DNA of 64,000 nt, taken from positions 620,001 to 684,000 of the forward strand of contig SKCR01036751.1 of the NCBI GenBank assembly GCA_019454045.1. Direction: 5' to 3'. Positions 23,261 to 36,194 of the stretch are shown in pieces; the first letter of the stretch is position 1; each line of letters opens with the position of its first letter. The notes below the pieces were generated by a model. It searched no databases. It was given only the letters and a program-made list of their open reading frames with translations, and was not told the origin of the DNA. The translations under genes were made by a program, and so were the position numbers. This stretch comes from Zanthoxylum bungeanum (Eukaryota > Streptophyta > Magnoliopsida > Sapindales > Rutaceae).

Positions 23261-24201
23261 ATCTGAGGGGACCTCATCTCCTGGAACTATTTTATGATGT
23301 GTGTGTATATATATGAACCATATGAGCTAGTTTAATTTGGAGCTCTTTTAATTAATTTCACATTGCTATGCAATATATTGATGAATTGAACAAAGTTTAT
23401 AGAATGCAAGTAACAAATCATCCAATCAATGGGGTGGGGTTGTATACTTGTTGATGACACTTTTGATATTAAATTATTACAAAATACATATATATTACAA
23501 CCTGAAGTCTTGTGGTAGTATGACTTTATATATTTATAGTACAATCCATAAGTATATTGAGCATAATTTATAAATCCATACTAAATAAAAATGAGACCTG
23601 CTCACAAAGAGATATATATACTCTTTGCCCATATTATATAAGAGGATAGTTTCATTTTGAATCCACAAAAACTCGTATCAGCGAACCACTAGTCCAAGAC
23701 CATAGTGGCAATGAGACATGCATGAATAGGATAATATTATGTGCATCTTCTTTTTCACTCAATATATTTATATATAAAAAAAAAAATTGTTGTGGGATTT
23801 GTCATTTCCCATTTTTAGTTTACTTGTGCATCTGCCTTAAGTTTCATTGAGTCATGAGTATTGACTGGTGGCATCTAAACACATTCGTTGCCTCCTTTTC
23901 ATCCATCAAATTAAGCATAACACTAAGTTAAGTTTTGATTTTAATATTTTTTTTTTTATATATTAATTAGTGTGAAGCAAAAGCTAATTTAAGTTGGTTC
24001 AACTTCAAAGTTGAAACTTGTCAAGAACTTGAGGAAAATTTAAGGAAGCGTTTGATAGACTATTACTATATAAAGCTGTTTAATATACCTTTCAATATAA
24101 ACCTAACTTTACCTGCCTTACCTTCTTTGTCTTTAGAAAGTTAAATTGTTAATTTATTTTTGTGTATGCTTTGGGACACAGTTGAGCAATTGAGTCCCAG
24201 T

Positions 24202-24226
24202 TCTCTCTCTCTCTCTCTCTCTCTCT
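24202..24226. repeat. (CT)n microsatellite
   Basis: About 12 CT units in AT-rich DNA; no gene seen nearby. Confidence 0.95.
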
Positions 24227-27129
24227 AATTTATTAATCGCTGTGATTGAATTTTGAAAAAAATTGTAACATGCATGGTTCATGATGCTGCATTGCCAATA
24301 AATTTGGTAGGAAATGACTAGTAATCTCATCAACCATATGATATATGCAAGAAGCAAAGAGGTCTCTCCAATGTGTCGGCAGTGTAAAATGACAAATGAA
24401 CTATATATTCAAAATTTACAGCCCTTTGTTCAGTTTAATTAATTCCTGTAAGGATTTTATTGTAAGAAATTGAAAGTGTTTAGTTACACATATCTATAAA
24501 GAAACCAATATCATTACGGATCACTTTGTCCATATCGATTATCTTGGAAGATGAGGGATGACATGGTTGGATCACTCACCACCATAAATTCATGACAATT
24601 TACACTGTGATTCCTTTTTTTTTTTTTTTTTTTTTATTCTAGACTAATTTAACGGTTGTACCAAAAAAATTACAAAATTTCCCTACTCATACAGATACTC
24701 CATCATTCACGGTAAAAAAAAAAAAAAAAAAATCTTCTTGCATGCCTAGATTTGGTGGCAGTTCAAAGGTGGTCATGTAACCGTCGGCATAAACGATTAG
24801 TATAATAATTGCTTTATATCTAAAGAAATTTCAAATTTCAAATGCATAATGTAACTTTTATATACTTTTTATTATTTTATCGATAGAAGTTTCATTTTAA
24901 GAATCCGTCTAAGCTCCAAAAATTATGACAATTCAAAGTTGTCCTTTTTTAAATAAGTATATATATATATATATATATCATTACAAAGAACAAGAGAATA
25001 TCAGACACCTCTATCATTTCTACAGAGACTATCTTTCGCTTGACGGATCACTATTGTCTAGGCCCCAAAGAATATGAGAATAAGGTCCGAAAATTAATAA
25101 TTTTTATTTACTCATGTCATTATGAGGAATCAAACCCAAAATCTAATTCATAATCGCCCTCTTTAGGTGGAAAAACTCTACTATACAATAGTGGTATGAC
25201 ATCACTCACACAACAATCTAATAATATTTTGTCACATATGCTAATTAATAAAAATTAATTAAAATAAATAATAATTATATTTGATATAACTCTATACATC
25301 ATTCAGTTATTAATTATTGGTATCTAGCGGGCAAGGTTGACTCATTGGAAATTGTACGGACACAGCAGTTATAATCTGGTCCAATATTATTGGAGCTGTA
25401 AATTAATAAACAACTAATAAATTAACTACTTATCCAACTTGGTAGCCTTTAAAAAAATGATGAAATCTAGTACATTTAGCCCCACAGACAAACATAAAAT
25501 TGTGCTTTCTAATTAGTTAGATAAACTCAAATACCTAACAGCGAAAACATATTTAAAAATCTGTTAACTAGCTTGTAATGGTTTATATATACACCTTTTT
25601 TATTTGATTGATTATATGTTCCTTTTTTTTTTAATGAATGCTTAGATTATATCTTCCTTTTCCTTTTCCGGGTTCGTTCTAAATTTACTTATTAAAATTT
25701 TAATGGGATCGATACCCTCTAATCCATATCTTAGGTTTTGTTCTTTTGATCATGTTTGTATTAAACTCCTTTTTAATATTATTAATAAAATTCTCTTTAC
25801 GGTTGCATATGATTTTGGTAAAATCTCCGTATCAACATAGTTAGAAATATTATATCATAAAATTATATTTTATACGTAGGTTTACAGAAACTTTAATTTA
25901 TAGGTACAAAGGAATAGTTATTTTATTTTTTTTATTGTCTCTGCTGAAACATTTACATCATTTTCTGGGAATTTTCCGTGTGGCTAAAAACATGGAATTA
26001 TAAATGAAGTGAGCAACCAAAATATATTTCCCATGTGATTTTAGTTGGCTTTGGTCCCTTCCATCTACCAAGTGGGCATTCCATTATCCTACCAATAATG
26101 CTGCCAAAAAAAGTAAAATAAAAAAAAGTAAATAATGTGGCCACACGAATTAGAAAAGATCTGTGGTGGTACTAGATGTAAAGTGAAGAAAGAATTTATT
26201 ATCTTGCCTACTAGCATGCAAATAATTTATGTCGATGGTGCCATTGAATGATTTGCTGAATATATAATCTTAAACTGAAACACTTAAATCTCTCTAATTG
26301 AAAAATTAAGGTAAGATTAACTTACGGTGGTTGTAGGTAAAAGATCGTCCTATATGTAAGAAAGAATGTTGAGAAAAATATATCATATCAGTTTAGATGA
26401 ATAAATGAACTCGAAATATAAATATTAGGCAATCCTAAATTCAATTAGGCACATAAATTTAAACATTTACAACACCTATGAGATTTTCTTTTTTCCAATT
26501 ATTCATTCTAGATACTAAATTTGTTTACGCATGTTTTAATTTCTTCACATCTTTCTTAAACGTGCTACGTAAATTTCAATAAAATGTGACCAAAAAAAAA
26601 AAAAAAAAAACCCGAAAACATGTGAGAAAATTATAAAATGTATTGTAACATACAACCGTAGTAATTAAGAACTCGACTCTTCGAAGTTGAGTAATTCTTT
26701 AGTGTGCATAGGTGACCTAATTTAACTAATTAATAAATAAATAACATTTATAATTTAATTATCGTTTATTAATATTTTTTTAATTAATATATTAGAATGT
26801 GTGATAAATGTATTATTGGATTGTCGCATAGATAATGTGATATCTCTGTTGCATTCTAAAATTTTTTCCACAAGTTAGATATATAAGAATTTTTTTTTTT
26901 TGGTATATCATAGATAATATAATTATCTGTCCAGTGAAAATATGTCATGTAGATTTTATTTTAAAATAATTATATCCACTTGTTTATTAGTTTTTTTTAA
27001 CTTAAATATAGATATAACTATATATGATTGGAGTGTTATATGAATGATATAGTATTTCAGATATATAGAACAATCATATACACAAGTACAAAAATAAAAG
27101 AAAGAAAAACAATTTAATGTCTATTTTTT

Positions 27130-27427
27130 GGGGAAGTTATCAATTGTATACTTCATGTTCGGCACATTATCAAAAATACATAAATACTGAAATTTTGTTC
27201 AATGGTCTACTCAAAGATTGTAAAGTGTATTAATAGTGTAGAAAATGTCTACATAATTTTTAGCAGATGTATACTCAATATTTGACACACGTTTCAATTA
27301 TATACTCAAATTTGATATAAATTTGATACAACTTACAATATTTGTAAAATTTGATGCAATTTACAAAATTTCAGGATTTGAGTATTTTTGTAACATGCCA
27401 ATTTTTGAGTATATGGGATAATTTCCC
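27130..27427. mobile_element. MULE-like MITE, 298 bp
   Basis: Long imperfect terminal inverted repeats of about 65 bp: the left end GGGGAAGTTATCAATTG runs through an ATTATCAAAAATAC block to CTGAAATTTTG, and the right end reversed (GGGAAATTATCCCATAT) runs through ACAAAAATAC to the same CTGAAATTTTG. Flanked by T runs, so the duplication cannot be fixed. Same family as 30246-30523; the outer bases resemble the MULE ends at 37622. Confidence 0.65.
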
Positions 27428-28330
27428 TTTTTTTTTTGGTAACATATAGTCAAGATGACATAATAAACCTCTCTATTTTTTTTTAAAGCTAAGAAAAAAC
27501 CAATGAAAAATTACAGAGACAAAAAAGACCTTAGATGTGTTCAAATAACAAAAGATCAAAAATAAACTTATTTAAAGATCTTTATACAGTCATTTACATT
27601 AATAGTTGACAAGTCTTGTAATTTATTTAAAGGTCAAATTTATAATCGAATGTCTCCATGTGAAGATATGACATTTCACAAGCTGATCATCAACTTTTTT
27701 ATCTGAAAAAAAAAAAATTAAATAAATTAAATTTTACATATTAAATTTTATATGCATACCTCAATTCAAAAATTAATTCGAAAACTATTGTACAAGAAAG
27801 TACTCACCTTTACTCTTTTTTTCTCTATTTATGAGAAAGTTTCTTCAATGACGGTTCCCCCATGGTTGAAGTACCATCTCAGATTCTCATTTGGTTTCTC
27901 ACTTCGGTTGTGTGATAAAAAATAAAAAATAAAAAATCTTATTTTTTTATTCACAAGCTTGCTTATTTTAAGAGGAATGTTTTGACAATTCTCTAGTACG
28001 GATTCCTTCCAATAGAATTAGAGCTCTCAATGTTTTGGTTTGGATCTGGGTTTTGTTTGATCGAATCGAATCAATTTACTTATATCGGACCAGTGTGGAA
28101 ATTTAAATTTTTGAATCTCGGATCTTGACTGGATTAAATTAGGACATGGTTCGGATACCCGAAATTCAGGTTTTAAATTCGAATTTTGTTAAAATAATAA
28201 TAATAATAATAATAACTATTAAATTTAAATATAAAAATTCAAATATCAAATATAAAAAATTAAAAAATAAGGTCTAGGTTTTTCATATTTGATTTGGAAA
28301 AATCTAGGTTTTATTTAATCAAATTCTGAA

Positions 28331-29108
28331 TGTTGACGGTGGATTTTGGTCTCAGGACAATATGAGAATATCACTCCCGAGGTAATCCTCCTTCAATAGT
28401 GAATTTGTTTGGTTATGGGGAAAACCAAAAGCAAACTTAGCAGAAGGTAGATAATGCGTCAATCAAACAAAGAGATTTAACGTGGTTCGGCGGATTTTGA
28501 TCCGACCTACGTCCACGGACACAAACATAACTATATTTTTATTGCTGAAACTTGTATCTCTCGTATCTCTCGTGCTTTACAAGTTTAATCACAATGAGAT
28601 TGATCTTGATTCTGATGCCTCGCTCTTATACATACTTTACCATTATATTTATAATAGTGAAGAAATCAGATTCCTTCTAGTATGAGGATTCCTAATTGAA
28701 GCAATCTCATTTTCCCACAAGGATTCCTAATCAAATCTACCTCTACTTCCTTTATCCTTCTAGGACACTGGTTTTATCATTATTCCTTACGAAGGTAGGA
28801 CTGTCTCCTTACCCCGTAGGGATATGACGTCTTATCTTCTGGTGCACGCCTTGCCATATGCTCGGTCTTTATGTGGTCGGTCATAATGGTTCTTTGAACT
28901 GAGAATGATGATGTCGATCTGATAATGCCCGGTCATCCGATCTCAAGTGGTCGGGTCACCTATCATTTAAGTGCTCGGTCTCTACCTGTTGGCTTCATAA
29001 CACTCATGTGCTCGGGTCGGCATTAATGATTCTGATCAAGAAGGAAATTACCCTTTTGCCTCTGTCGTGCTGCTTTAAATACCATAGTGCCTGAAAACAC
29101 CATCAACA
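28331..29108 (-). mobile_element. gypsy solo LTR, 778 bp, minus strand
   Basis: Perfect 5 bp duplication ctgaa (28326-28330 and 29109-29113). Ends are TGTTGACGGTGG on the left and ACACCATCAACA on the right. On the minus strand it starts TGTTGATGGTG and resembles the gypsy LTRs at 49262, 52929 and 62838; its CACGGACACAAAC and ACGTGGTTCGGCGGA stretches match the reverse of 63480-63530. No internal region, so it is a solo LTR. Confidence 0.85.
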
Positions 29109-29113
29109 CTGAA

Positions 29114-30245
29114 TATATATTTTTTTCACATTCGGATCAGGTTTATCACTCGTGATAGAAGCTCAAATAGGTGAATAGTGTCTCAAACAAGATGTATGTT
29201 TTAAAAAAAATAATAATAATAATTACAATTATTCCTAATCTTAAATAAAATGTAACATAGTTTTTTTTTTTTTATTTAGATGCATTAATTCAAATCACCT
29301 ACTCTCACCTTGAGGAATGTATATAACCATATTACGGCACGCAATTTAAATTACAAACCTAAATCAGTCAGATTTGTCCAACACTCCACTTATTAGACCA
29401 ACAACCCTTTCTAACCTTAAAATTTACATATGAGAGGAGGACTCAATTAATAGTACGTACTGGGTTGCTAGGAAAATTTAAGTCTCCTCATTCAATTTCT
29501 TTTATTTACTTGTCGTGTGAAAAAAAATTTCCTGTCATCCAAACAGAAAAAGGAGAGAATAAAAGTAATTGATCATCACTTTGCATAAAATTTCGGAAAT
29601 AAAAGTTGGGACCATATGGACAATGAGTAGTTGGCTAGGGGACATCTTAATTTGTAAAATGGGGAGCAAATGGATTGCTTTTACTTGGTCTCCATGAATT
29701 TGTTATAATGTAGCTTTCATTCTTGACCTCTTTCATTAACAAAACTTGTCTAGTCGGTGCAGTAGGTTTCTCTTTGCTCCCACTTTTATACATGTGGATA
29801 CAATTACAATTACAATTCATGTGGTTTTGTAATCTATTTCCGAAATTTGACTCAAAATTAATAATCTCAATTTAGAGAAAATTAATTTTTTAATATATAA
29901 TATGATTTATATTTTTTTTTTATCTTTTATCAGTAGGGTCTTTTTTAAAAATCGAATAGGATCTTATAAAATTCAAGACAACTCAGTCTCGGGATACATT
30001 TGATTTTAATTTAGAGCTTTTCTTTTCTCTAATATTGAGTCATCAATTCCATCATCCATATTTGAGTGTAAATTTTGATATATATTTGAACTACTTTCTT
30101 CAAAATATTTGAAAGTAAATTCGGCAGAATTTATTATAAAATTGATCTAAGAAGTCATGACAGACTTTTGATGTAATAATTAATATATTTATAATGTTAT
30201 TTCTTTAAAAAATAAATGACAATGACAAACTTTGAAATATAATAT
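29114..30245. other. AT-rich intergenic DNA
   Basis: Nothing recognised. Confidence 0.5.
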
Positions 30246-30523
30246 AGAAATTATCAATCGTATACTTAAATATTGACACGTTATCAAAAATACATAAATA
30301 TGATAATTTTATTCACAGTAAATTCAAATATTATAAAGTGTATCAAATTTATTCGAAATTTGGGTACACGATCGAAATGTGTGTTAAATATTGGGTATAC
30401 ATATGATATAAAATAGGTGGTCATTTTTTACTCTGTAATTTTTAGGTGAACCTGTGAATAAAATTTCAGAAATGTATTTTTGATAATCGGTTAAACATTA
30501 GGTATATGATTGGTAATTTCCCT
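30246..30523. mobile_element. MULE-like MITE, about 278 bp
   Basis: The left end AGAAATTATCAATCGTATAC and the right end reversed (AGGGAAATTACCAATCATAT) are similar over about 70 bp, including TTATCAAAAATACAT and TTTATTCACAG blocks. Non-coding. Same family as 27130-27427. Confidence 0.65.
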
Positions 30524-30819
30524 ATATAAAATATTTATTTGTAAATCGCACATAAGCTTATATATTTTTCTATAAAGAAAATGAGCGAAATCTCTGATAT
30601 TTAGTAAAACTTATCGAAATCCTTTTATGTTTTAAAACTAAATAAACCCCAAAATACTTAAAATTTTCGAATTCTAACCTAAAAATCTTGATTTTTTTAT
30701 TAGAATTCGAGATCTTTATACATTCAATTCGGGATTTTGGATGATTTTTCATTCTGATTCAAAAAATGAGTCAAGATTTAGGATGATTTTTTTGTTCTAA
30801 ATTACAGTCGGGACGAAAT

Positions 30820-31357
30820 TCTGGTCAAATTAGTGTCATTAAACAGTAATATAAACATGCAAATCAAACAGATCGAACTATCAAAAGTAGATCTTTATGC
30901 AAAACCCTAAAACCAGAAAACTTGAAGACAAACCAGAAAATGGAGATTACAGAATTATCCAAGTCGAGATGATCTCTGTCCTTAAGAACTTATTGGCCCG
31001 TCACAGGTGCTCTACAGTTTCGTATTGCCAACGTTCTCCCAGGATAACTTGGATGCTACTTGTACAAGGAGCACTCCTTAACAAGTTTATGAACTAGGAA
31101 GATGGTGGATCTTTCTCAAAACCAAAAAAAAAAAAACAAAATGTCTGGAGAATTTGGATATATATATGTCTTATTTTCTATTAAACCTCTTTCTTTTAGA
31201 TTTGGAGTAAGGACCCCTTATAAAGGAGTGGAGGGGTGCCATAGGGCACCCCTTGGGGTGGGGTTGCAACCCTCCATGGATTGTAACCACTCAAGCACCT
31301 TTTTGCCATCCAAAAAGACATATATACCCTTATGAAATAATTGAAGAATTTTCAACA
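30820..31357 (-). repeat. 3' LTR of Copia element 1
   Basis: 538 bp, nearly identical to 36632-37168. On the minus strand it begins TGTTGAAAATTC. A frame through it (30897-31097) is not a gene. Confidence 0.9.
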
Positions 31358-31369
31358 ATCCCCCACAAT
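31358..31369 (-). other. polypurine tract of Copia element 1
   Basis: On the minus strand TTGTGGGGGAT directly precedes the 3' LTR start TGTTG; it would prime plus-strand DNA synthesis. Element 2 has the same GTGGGGGAT at 40050-40059. Confidence 0.8.
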
Positions 31370-31935
31370 TCTTCAAATATTCATTCAGACACGTGAGAGA
31401 GATCCTGTGAGCTAAAGCTGCATCGAAATAGGTAGCTTTCGCCTTGAACCTTTCCTAGTGAATGACAATCGGATTTACTTGGCAAACCAGTGACCCTTAG
31501 TCTTGAACTGTTCTGCCGTTGGTGTAAATCAAGACAATTGCCAACACACAGCTTTAATTCGACCATTTTCCCGTTCTACGGTTGTGTTCATTTTGGCCCT
31601 CAACAACGGTCCTGGATTCATCAAGCACTTTAGGGTAACCCGCCTTTAAAGGTTCCCATGGAAGCGACCTCACTTCTAACTTGAAATAGGTGATCTACTG
31701 TGAAGAGGTAATCTGTCTTTACCCCCATTAGGACTCATCTCCTAATATAGTGATCATTAAAAGCCTTATCTTATCCTAACCAATGACAGACAGCACTCAG
31801 CGTCATTATCGGAATGGGAAAGAGTACGAAACTCTTCAGTGCTCGTTTTGAATTGCACAAAGTTTCTGTTGTCCATTTTGAACCTAGATCTTGGGATCTC
31901 CAGTCAACTAGGTTGGGTTTCCACAGTGACAATTC

Positions 31936-32847
31936 TTAGATTATAGGCTTCAAGCCCATTCCCCTCGATGACTTCTCAACTTGCTCTCGAGGTAAACCTT
32001 TAGTTAGTGGATCCGCTAGATTTTCCTTCGACCTGACATAATCGATCGTTATTATGCCACTGGAGAGCAGTTGACGTATGGTATTATGTCTCCGACGTAT
32101 GTGTCGAGACTTACCATTATACATTGTATTTTGGGCTCTCCCAATAGCCGATTGGCTGTCACAATGTATGCCTATTGCTGGCACCGGTTTGGGCCAACTA
32201 GGAATATCCTCCAGGAAGTTTCTAAGCCATTCTGCTTCTTCCGCTGTTTTGTCTAATGCTATGAATTCTGATTCCATAGTAGACCGGGCAATACACGTTT
32301 GCCTCGAGGATTTCCATGATACGGCTGCATTACCAAGTGTGAAAACAAATCCACTCGTGGATTTGGAATCCACCGTATCAGATATCCAGTTAGCATCGTT
32401 GTAACCCTCTAGTACAGCAGGATATCTCTCGTAATGTAGCCCATATTTTGAAGTTTCTCTCAGATATCTCAAAACTCTTACTATGGCTTTCCAGTGGTTG
32501 TGTCCTGGATTGCACGTATATCTGCTAAGCCGATTCACATCTTGAGCGATATCATGTCGTGTGCAATTCGTGAGATACATCAGACTTCCGATGATTCTCG
32601 AATACTCTAGTTGCGATATGCTTGAACTAGTATTCTTTGATAAATGAAGAGTTAGGTCTACAGGGGTTCTAGCCACATTTAGATCCCCTTTGATATATTT
32701 ATCGAGTATCTTCTCAATATAATGAGTTTGTGATAATATATATCCGTCTGATGTTCTAGAAATCTTTATTCCTAGGATCACATCAGCTATCCCCATATCT
32801 TTCATATCAAATCTGCTGGATAACACGTTTTTGGTAAACTGAATCAT
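31936..32847 (-). pseudogene. Copia element 1: RT C-terminus and RNase H
   Basis: Continues the reverse transcriptase after a frameshift at about 32847. It has [15 protein letters not shown], then [21 protein letters not shown]. The RNase H domain follows: [10 protein letters not shown] (catalytic Asp), [21 protein letters not shown] (catalytic Glu), HCDSQSAI (Asp). It ends with [15 protein letters not shown], the usual C-terminus of Copia polyproteins. Length (303 codons) and motifs are complete for this part. Confidence 0.9.
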
Positions 32848-33098
32848 TTCATGATACTACTAATTATCAGCATATCGTCTACATAGAGACACACAATGAC
32901 ATATCCTTTTTGAGTTGATTTGGTGTACACACACTTATCACACTCATTGGTTTTGAACCCATTTGACAACATTTCTTTGTCAAATTTCTCATGCCATTGT
33001 TTCGGTGCTTGTTTTAATCCGTACAAGGATTTTACAAGTTTGCACACTTTCCGTTCTTGTCCAGGAACACTAAACCCTTCTGGTTGTTCCATGTAAAT
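32844..33098 (-). pseudogene. Copia element 1: RT palm segment
   Basis: After a TAG at 33096-33098 (element 2 has GAA here) the frame goes on as IYMEQPEGFSVPGQ, LVKSLYGLKQAPKQW and CLYVDDMLI. YVDD is the reverse-transcriptase active site. The frame is lost near 32845 and resumes in the 31936-32847 segment. Confidence 0.9.
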
Positions 33099-34112
33099 CT
33101 ATTCATCCAAATCACCATTCAAGAATGCCGTCTTTACATCCATTTGATGTATTTCAAGAACAAATATAGCTGTTATGGCTATGAGCATTCTTATCGATGT
33201 GATGCGAGTCACTGGTGAATAGGTGTCAAAGTAATCAAGGCATTCCTTTTGTCTATAACCTTTTATGACAAGTCTTGCCTTATACTTATCTATTGATCCA
33301 TCCGTTTTCATCTTCCTTTTGAATATCCATTTGTAGCCCAACGGCTTACAACCTGGCGGAAGATCAACCAACTCCCAAGTATGGTTTTGTAGGATTGAAT
33401 CAATCTCACTGTTAATAGCCTCTTTCCAAAGAGGTGCCTCCGGAGAAGCCATAGCTTCTTTATAGCTTTGAAGCTCATTTTCTAACAAGTATGTCAGAAA
33501 ATCGGGACCAAACGACTTAGACGTTCTAGCTTTTTTCCTATGTCTAGGCTCGATTGTCTCAGCATTTACACGTTGATCTGATTCCAGGTCAACCTGATCA
33601 CTATCCTTGATAGTGTCAGTTGTCATTCTGAGAGACCCAGTTATTTGTCTTTCCTTACAAGGAAACGTCTCTTCAAAAAATATCGCATTCCTAGACTCAA
33701 TTATCATATTTGGATTGATGTCAGGAATCTCCGACTTGTGTACCAAGAATCGATACGCACTACTGTTGTGAGCATATCCAATGAATACACAGTCAACAGT
33801 TTTGGGTCCTATTCTAACCTTCTTAGGTTTAGGAACCATTACTTTGGCAAGACACCCCCACACTTTGAGGTATTTGTAGGAAGGTACGAAACCTTTCAAC
33901 AATTCATATGGTGTCTTGTCAAGTCTTCTGTGAGGAAGCTTGTTCAGAACGTAGTTCGCGGAAAGCAAGACTTCCCCCCACAAGTTCTGGGGTAGACCCG
34001 AACTTGTCAACATGGCATTCATCATTTCCTTCAACGTTCGGTTTTTGCGCTCCGCAATTCCGTTCTGTTGAGGAGAATATGGAGCAGTGGTTTCGTGAAT
34101 AATTCCGTGCAC
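33099..34112 (-). pseudogene. Copia element 1: integrase C-terminal half and RT start
   Basis: 337 open codons. The integrase end has YSPQQNGIAERKNRTLKEM with the catalytic Glu and VFIGYAHNSSAYRFL. A linker follows, then the RT start: WKEAINSEIDSILQNHTWEL, KWIFKRKMKTDGSIDKYKAR, and HQMDVKTAFLNGDLDE with the first catalytic Asp. It stops after DLDE. Upstream it is joined to the integrase N-terminal half by a frameshift near 34112-34150. Confidence 0.9.
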
Positions 34113-34616
34113 AGAACAATATTCACCGAATGGTGAAACATATTCACCACTCTATCACTTCTGATTCTTTTGATTTTCTTGCCAAGTTGATTTTCAACTT
34201 CGCTCTTATAGTGCACAAAGCTCTCAATAGCTTCTGCTTTGCTTCTCAGCAGGTACACATAGCAGAATCTTGTGCTATCATCGATAAAAGTGACAAAATA
34301 CTTTTTACCGCCTCTTGTTTGCACAATATTCATGTCACATACATCGGTATGTACAAGTTCTAGCGGTTCAGAATTGCGTTCTATAGAATGAAATGATGTT
34401 CTATGCATTTTTGCTTCAACACATGCTTCACACTTATGTTGGCTATCAATTGCAATTTTAGGGATAAGGTCCATGTTAATTAATTTACGCATGGTATCAT
34501 AATTAACATGTCCTAACCTCCCATGCCATACATTATGTGACACAATAATATAAGCAGACGAACTAGCTTTATTAATAGCACGATTAACAGTCATTACATT
34601 TAGCTTGAAAAGGCCC
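34031..34616 (-). pseudogene. Copia element 1: pre-integrase and integrase N-terminal half
   Basis: Contains the zinc-binding H-H-C-C region (VWHGRLGHVNYDTM, then HKCEACVEAKM) and the start of the catalytic core (LVHTDVCD with the first Asp, KKYFVTFIDDSTRF, then RSDR). After RSDR the frame is wrong (element 2 has GGEY here), a frameshift before the last part of the core. The frame to 34031 past this point is out of register and does not belong to the protein. Confidence 0.88.
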
Positions 34617-35396
34617 TCAGTTAGGTATCCTTTTTCCTACATACATATCATTCTTAGTCATTACAAACTTATCAGAAACAAATACAAGCTTAAAACCAGC
34701 CTTACTAAGAAGAGAGCCCGAGACCAAGTTCTTCCGAATATCTGGAACGTGCAATACATTCTTCAATGTTAGCTCCTTTCCGGATGTCATCTTCAGAACC
34801 ACTGTGCCTTGTTCAACTACCTGAGAGGTAGACGAGTTTCCCATTGTCAGATGATCACCGCCATCGACCTTCTGGTACATGGAAAACATTTTACTGTCTG
34901 CACAGATGTGACGAGTAGCCCCAGTGTCTACCCACCATTCTCTCGGATTCCCAACTATGTTGGCTTCGGTTACCACTGCGGATAGTTCCATCTCTGAGAT
35001 ATCATCAGTCAGCTGCTCACCTTCAGTGACATGGGCCTCATTTTTCTTTTTCTTGCCCTTGTCCTGAGACTTCTTGTTCCTGCAGTCCTTTGACATATGA
35101 CCGCTCTTTCCACAGTTGTAGCATTTTCCCTTGAACTTCTTGTTCCCAGAGTCAGCTCCACTGTTCTTTCTCTTTTTGCTACCCTTTACACCTTCAATGA
35201 TGTTGGCCTTAGACTCCAGAGTCTTGTAGCTGGCCTTCTCGGACATCCTGTTGTCCTCCTCGATTCTCAATCGAACACTGAGGTCTTCAAGGCTCATCTG
35301 CTTCTTTTTGTGTTTCAGATAGCTCCTGAAGTCCTTCAATGATGGAGGCAACTTTTCAATTATGGCGGAAATTTGAAACGTCTCATAAAGTTTCAT
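34617..35396 (-). pseudogene. Copia element 1: gag C-terminus, zinc knuckle and protease
   Basis: 259 codons. The gag end is [20 protein letters not shown], with [16 protein letters not shown] knuckle [14 protein letters not shown] follows a Lys-rich stretch. The aspartic protease is [14 protein letters not shown] (D-T-G active site) and runs to [20 protein letters not shown]. It is preceded in the same frame by a TGA at 35397-35399 (a Gly codon in element 2), which splits gag. Confidence 0.9.
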
Positions 35397-35846
35397 TCAC
35401 TCATCCAGTATTTCATGAATGATCAATTGCAGTTCACCCAACTGAGACATCACCGTCCTTGAATCTGCCATCTTGTAGTCCAGGAACCTACCCACGACAA
35501 ATTTCTTTTGTCCGGCATCTTCAGTTTTATACTTCTTCTCGAGAGATTCCCAGAGAATCTTCGCAGAAGTCATGCCTTGGTACACATTGTACAGGGTATT
35601 GTCAAGACCACCCAAAAGGTAGTTCTTGCATAAGAAGTCTCCAGACATCCAGGTCTGTTCTCGCTCTTCCTTGGCCAATTCGGATTCACCCTCCACAGGA
35701 CCCGGAGGATCTTTGATGAATTTTGCCAACTGGAGAGTTGTCAGGTAGAACAGCATCTTGCTCTGCCATTGTTTGAAATTTTCCCCACCAAATTTCTCCG
35801 GTTTTTCTCCGTGAGAGACCGGTACCGTGATATTTCCGCTAGCCAT
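35397..35846 (-). pseudogene. Copia element 1: gag N-terminal part
   Basis: I take the ATG at 35846 (MASGNITVPVSHGEKPEKF) because element 2 also begins its conserved part with KPEKF and because the 9 codons upstream have no counterpart. It continues with GENFKQWQSKMLFYLTTL, WESLEKKYKTEDAGQKKFVVGRFLDYKM and ends at a premature TGA after ILDE. The UBN2-type gag fold would form particles in the cytoplasm. Confidence 0.88.
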
Positions 35847-36194
35847 ATGTAACTGGAAAATCAACAGGGTCAATTAGTCTATGAAAGACAAATTGCACAA
35901 CGATCAACGAATGACCTTGTTCAAAGTGATATATGATAAATGTAGATATATATGTCAATCAAGATTGGATGGAATTACTTGTGTATTATTACACTTTAAA
36001 TTCTCAACCAATTATGCAACAACCAATCAATTTCAACTTTATCACTATGTGTATGCTTGTGATAATTGAACAACTTAATAATAACTTAAATCTATACTAC
36101 CAAGATTAATGTGTTTACAGTATATGACTAACCAAGTTAATATTAATTAAAGTTTACAGTTTATGATACTTACAGGACAAAATCGTTAGTTTCA

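Larger units (their letters stand above)
23269..28325. other. AT-rich intergenic DNA with microsatellites
   Basis: No gene or RNA gene recognised. It contains (CT)n at 24202-24226, (AT)n at 24957-24978, several A or T runs, and the MITE at 27130-27427 listed separately. Confidence 0.5.

Noticed and set aside
23462..23505. Resemblance to the tail of the SINE at 7.8 kb
   Set aside because: Only about 30 AT-rich bases are similar and no head or pol III boxes are found.
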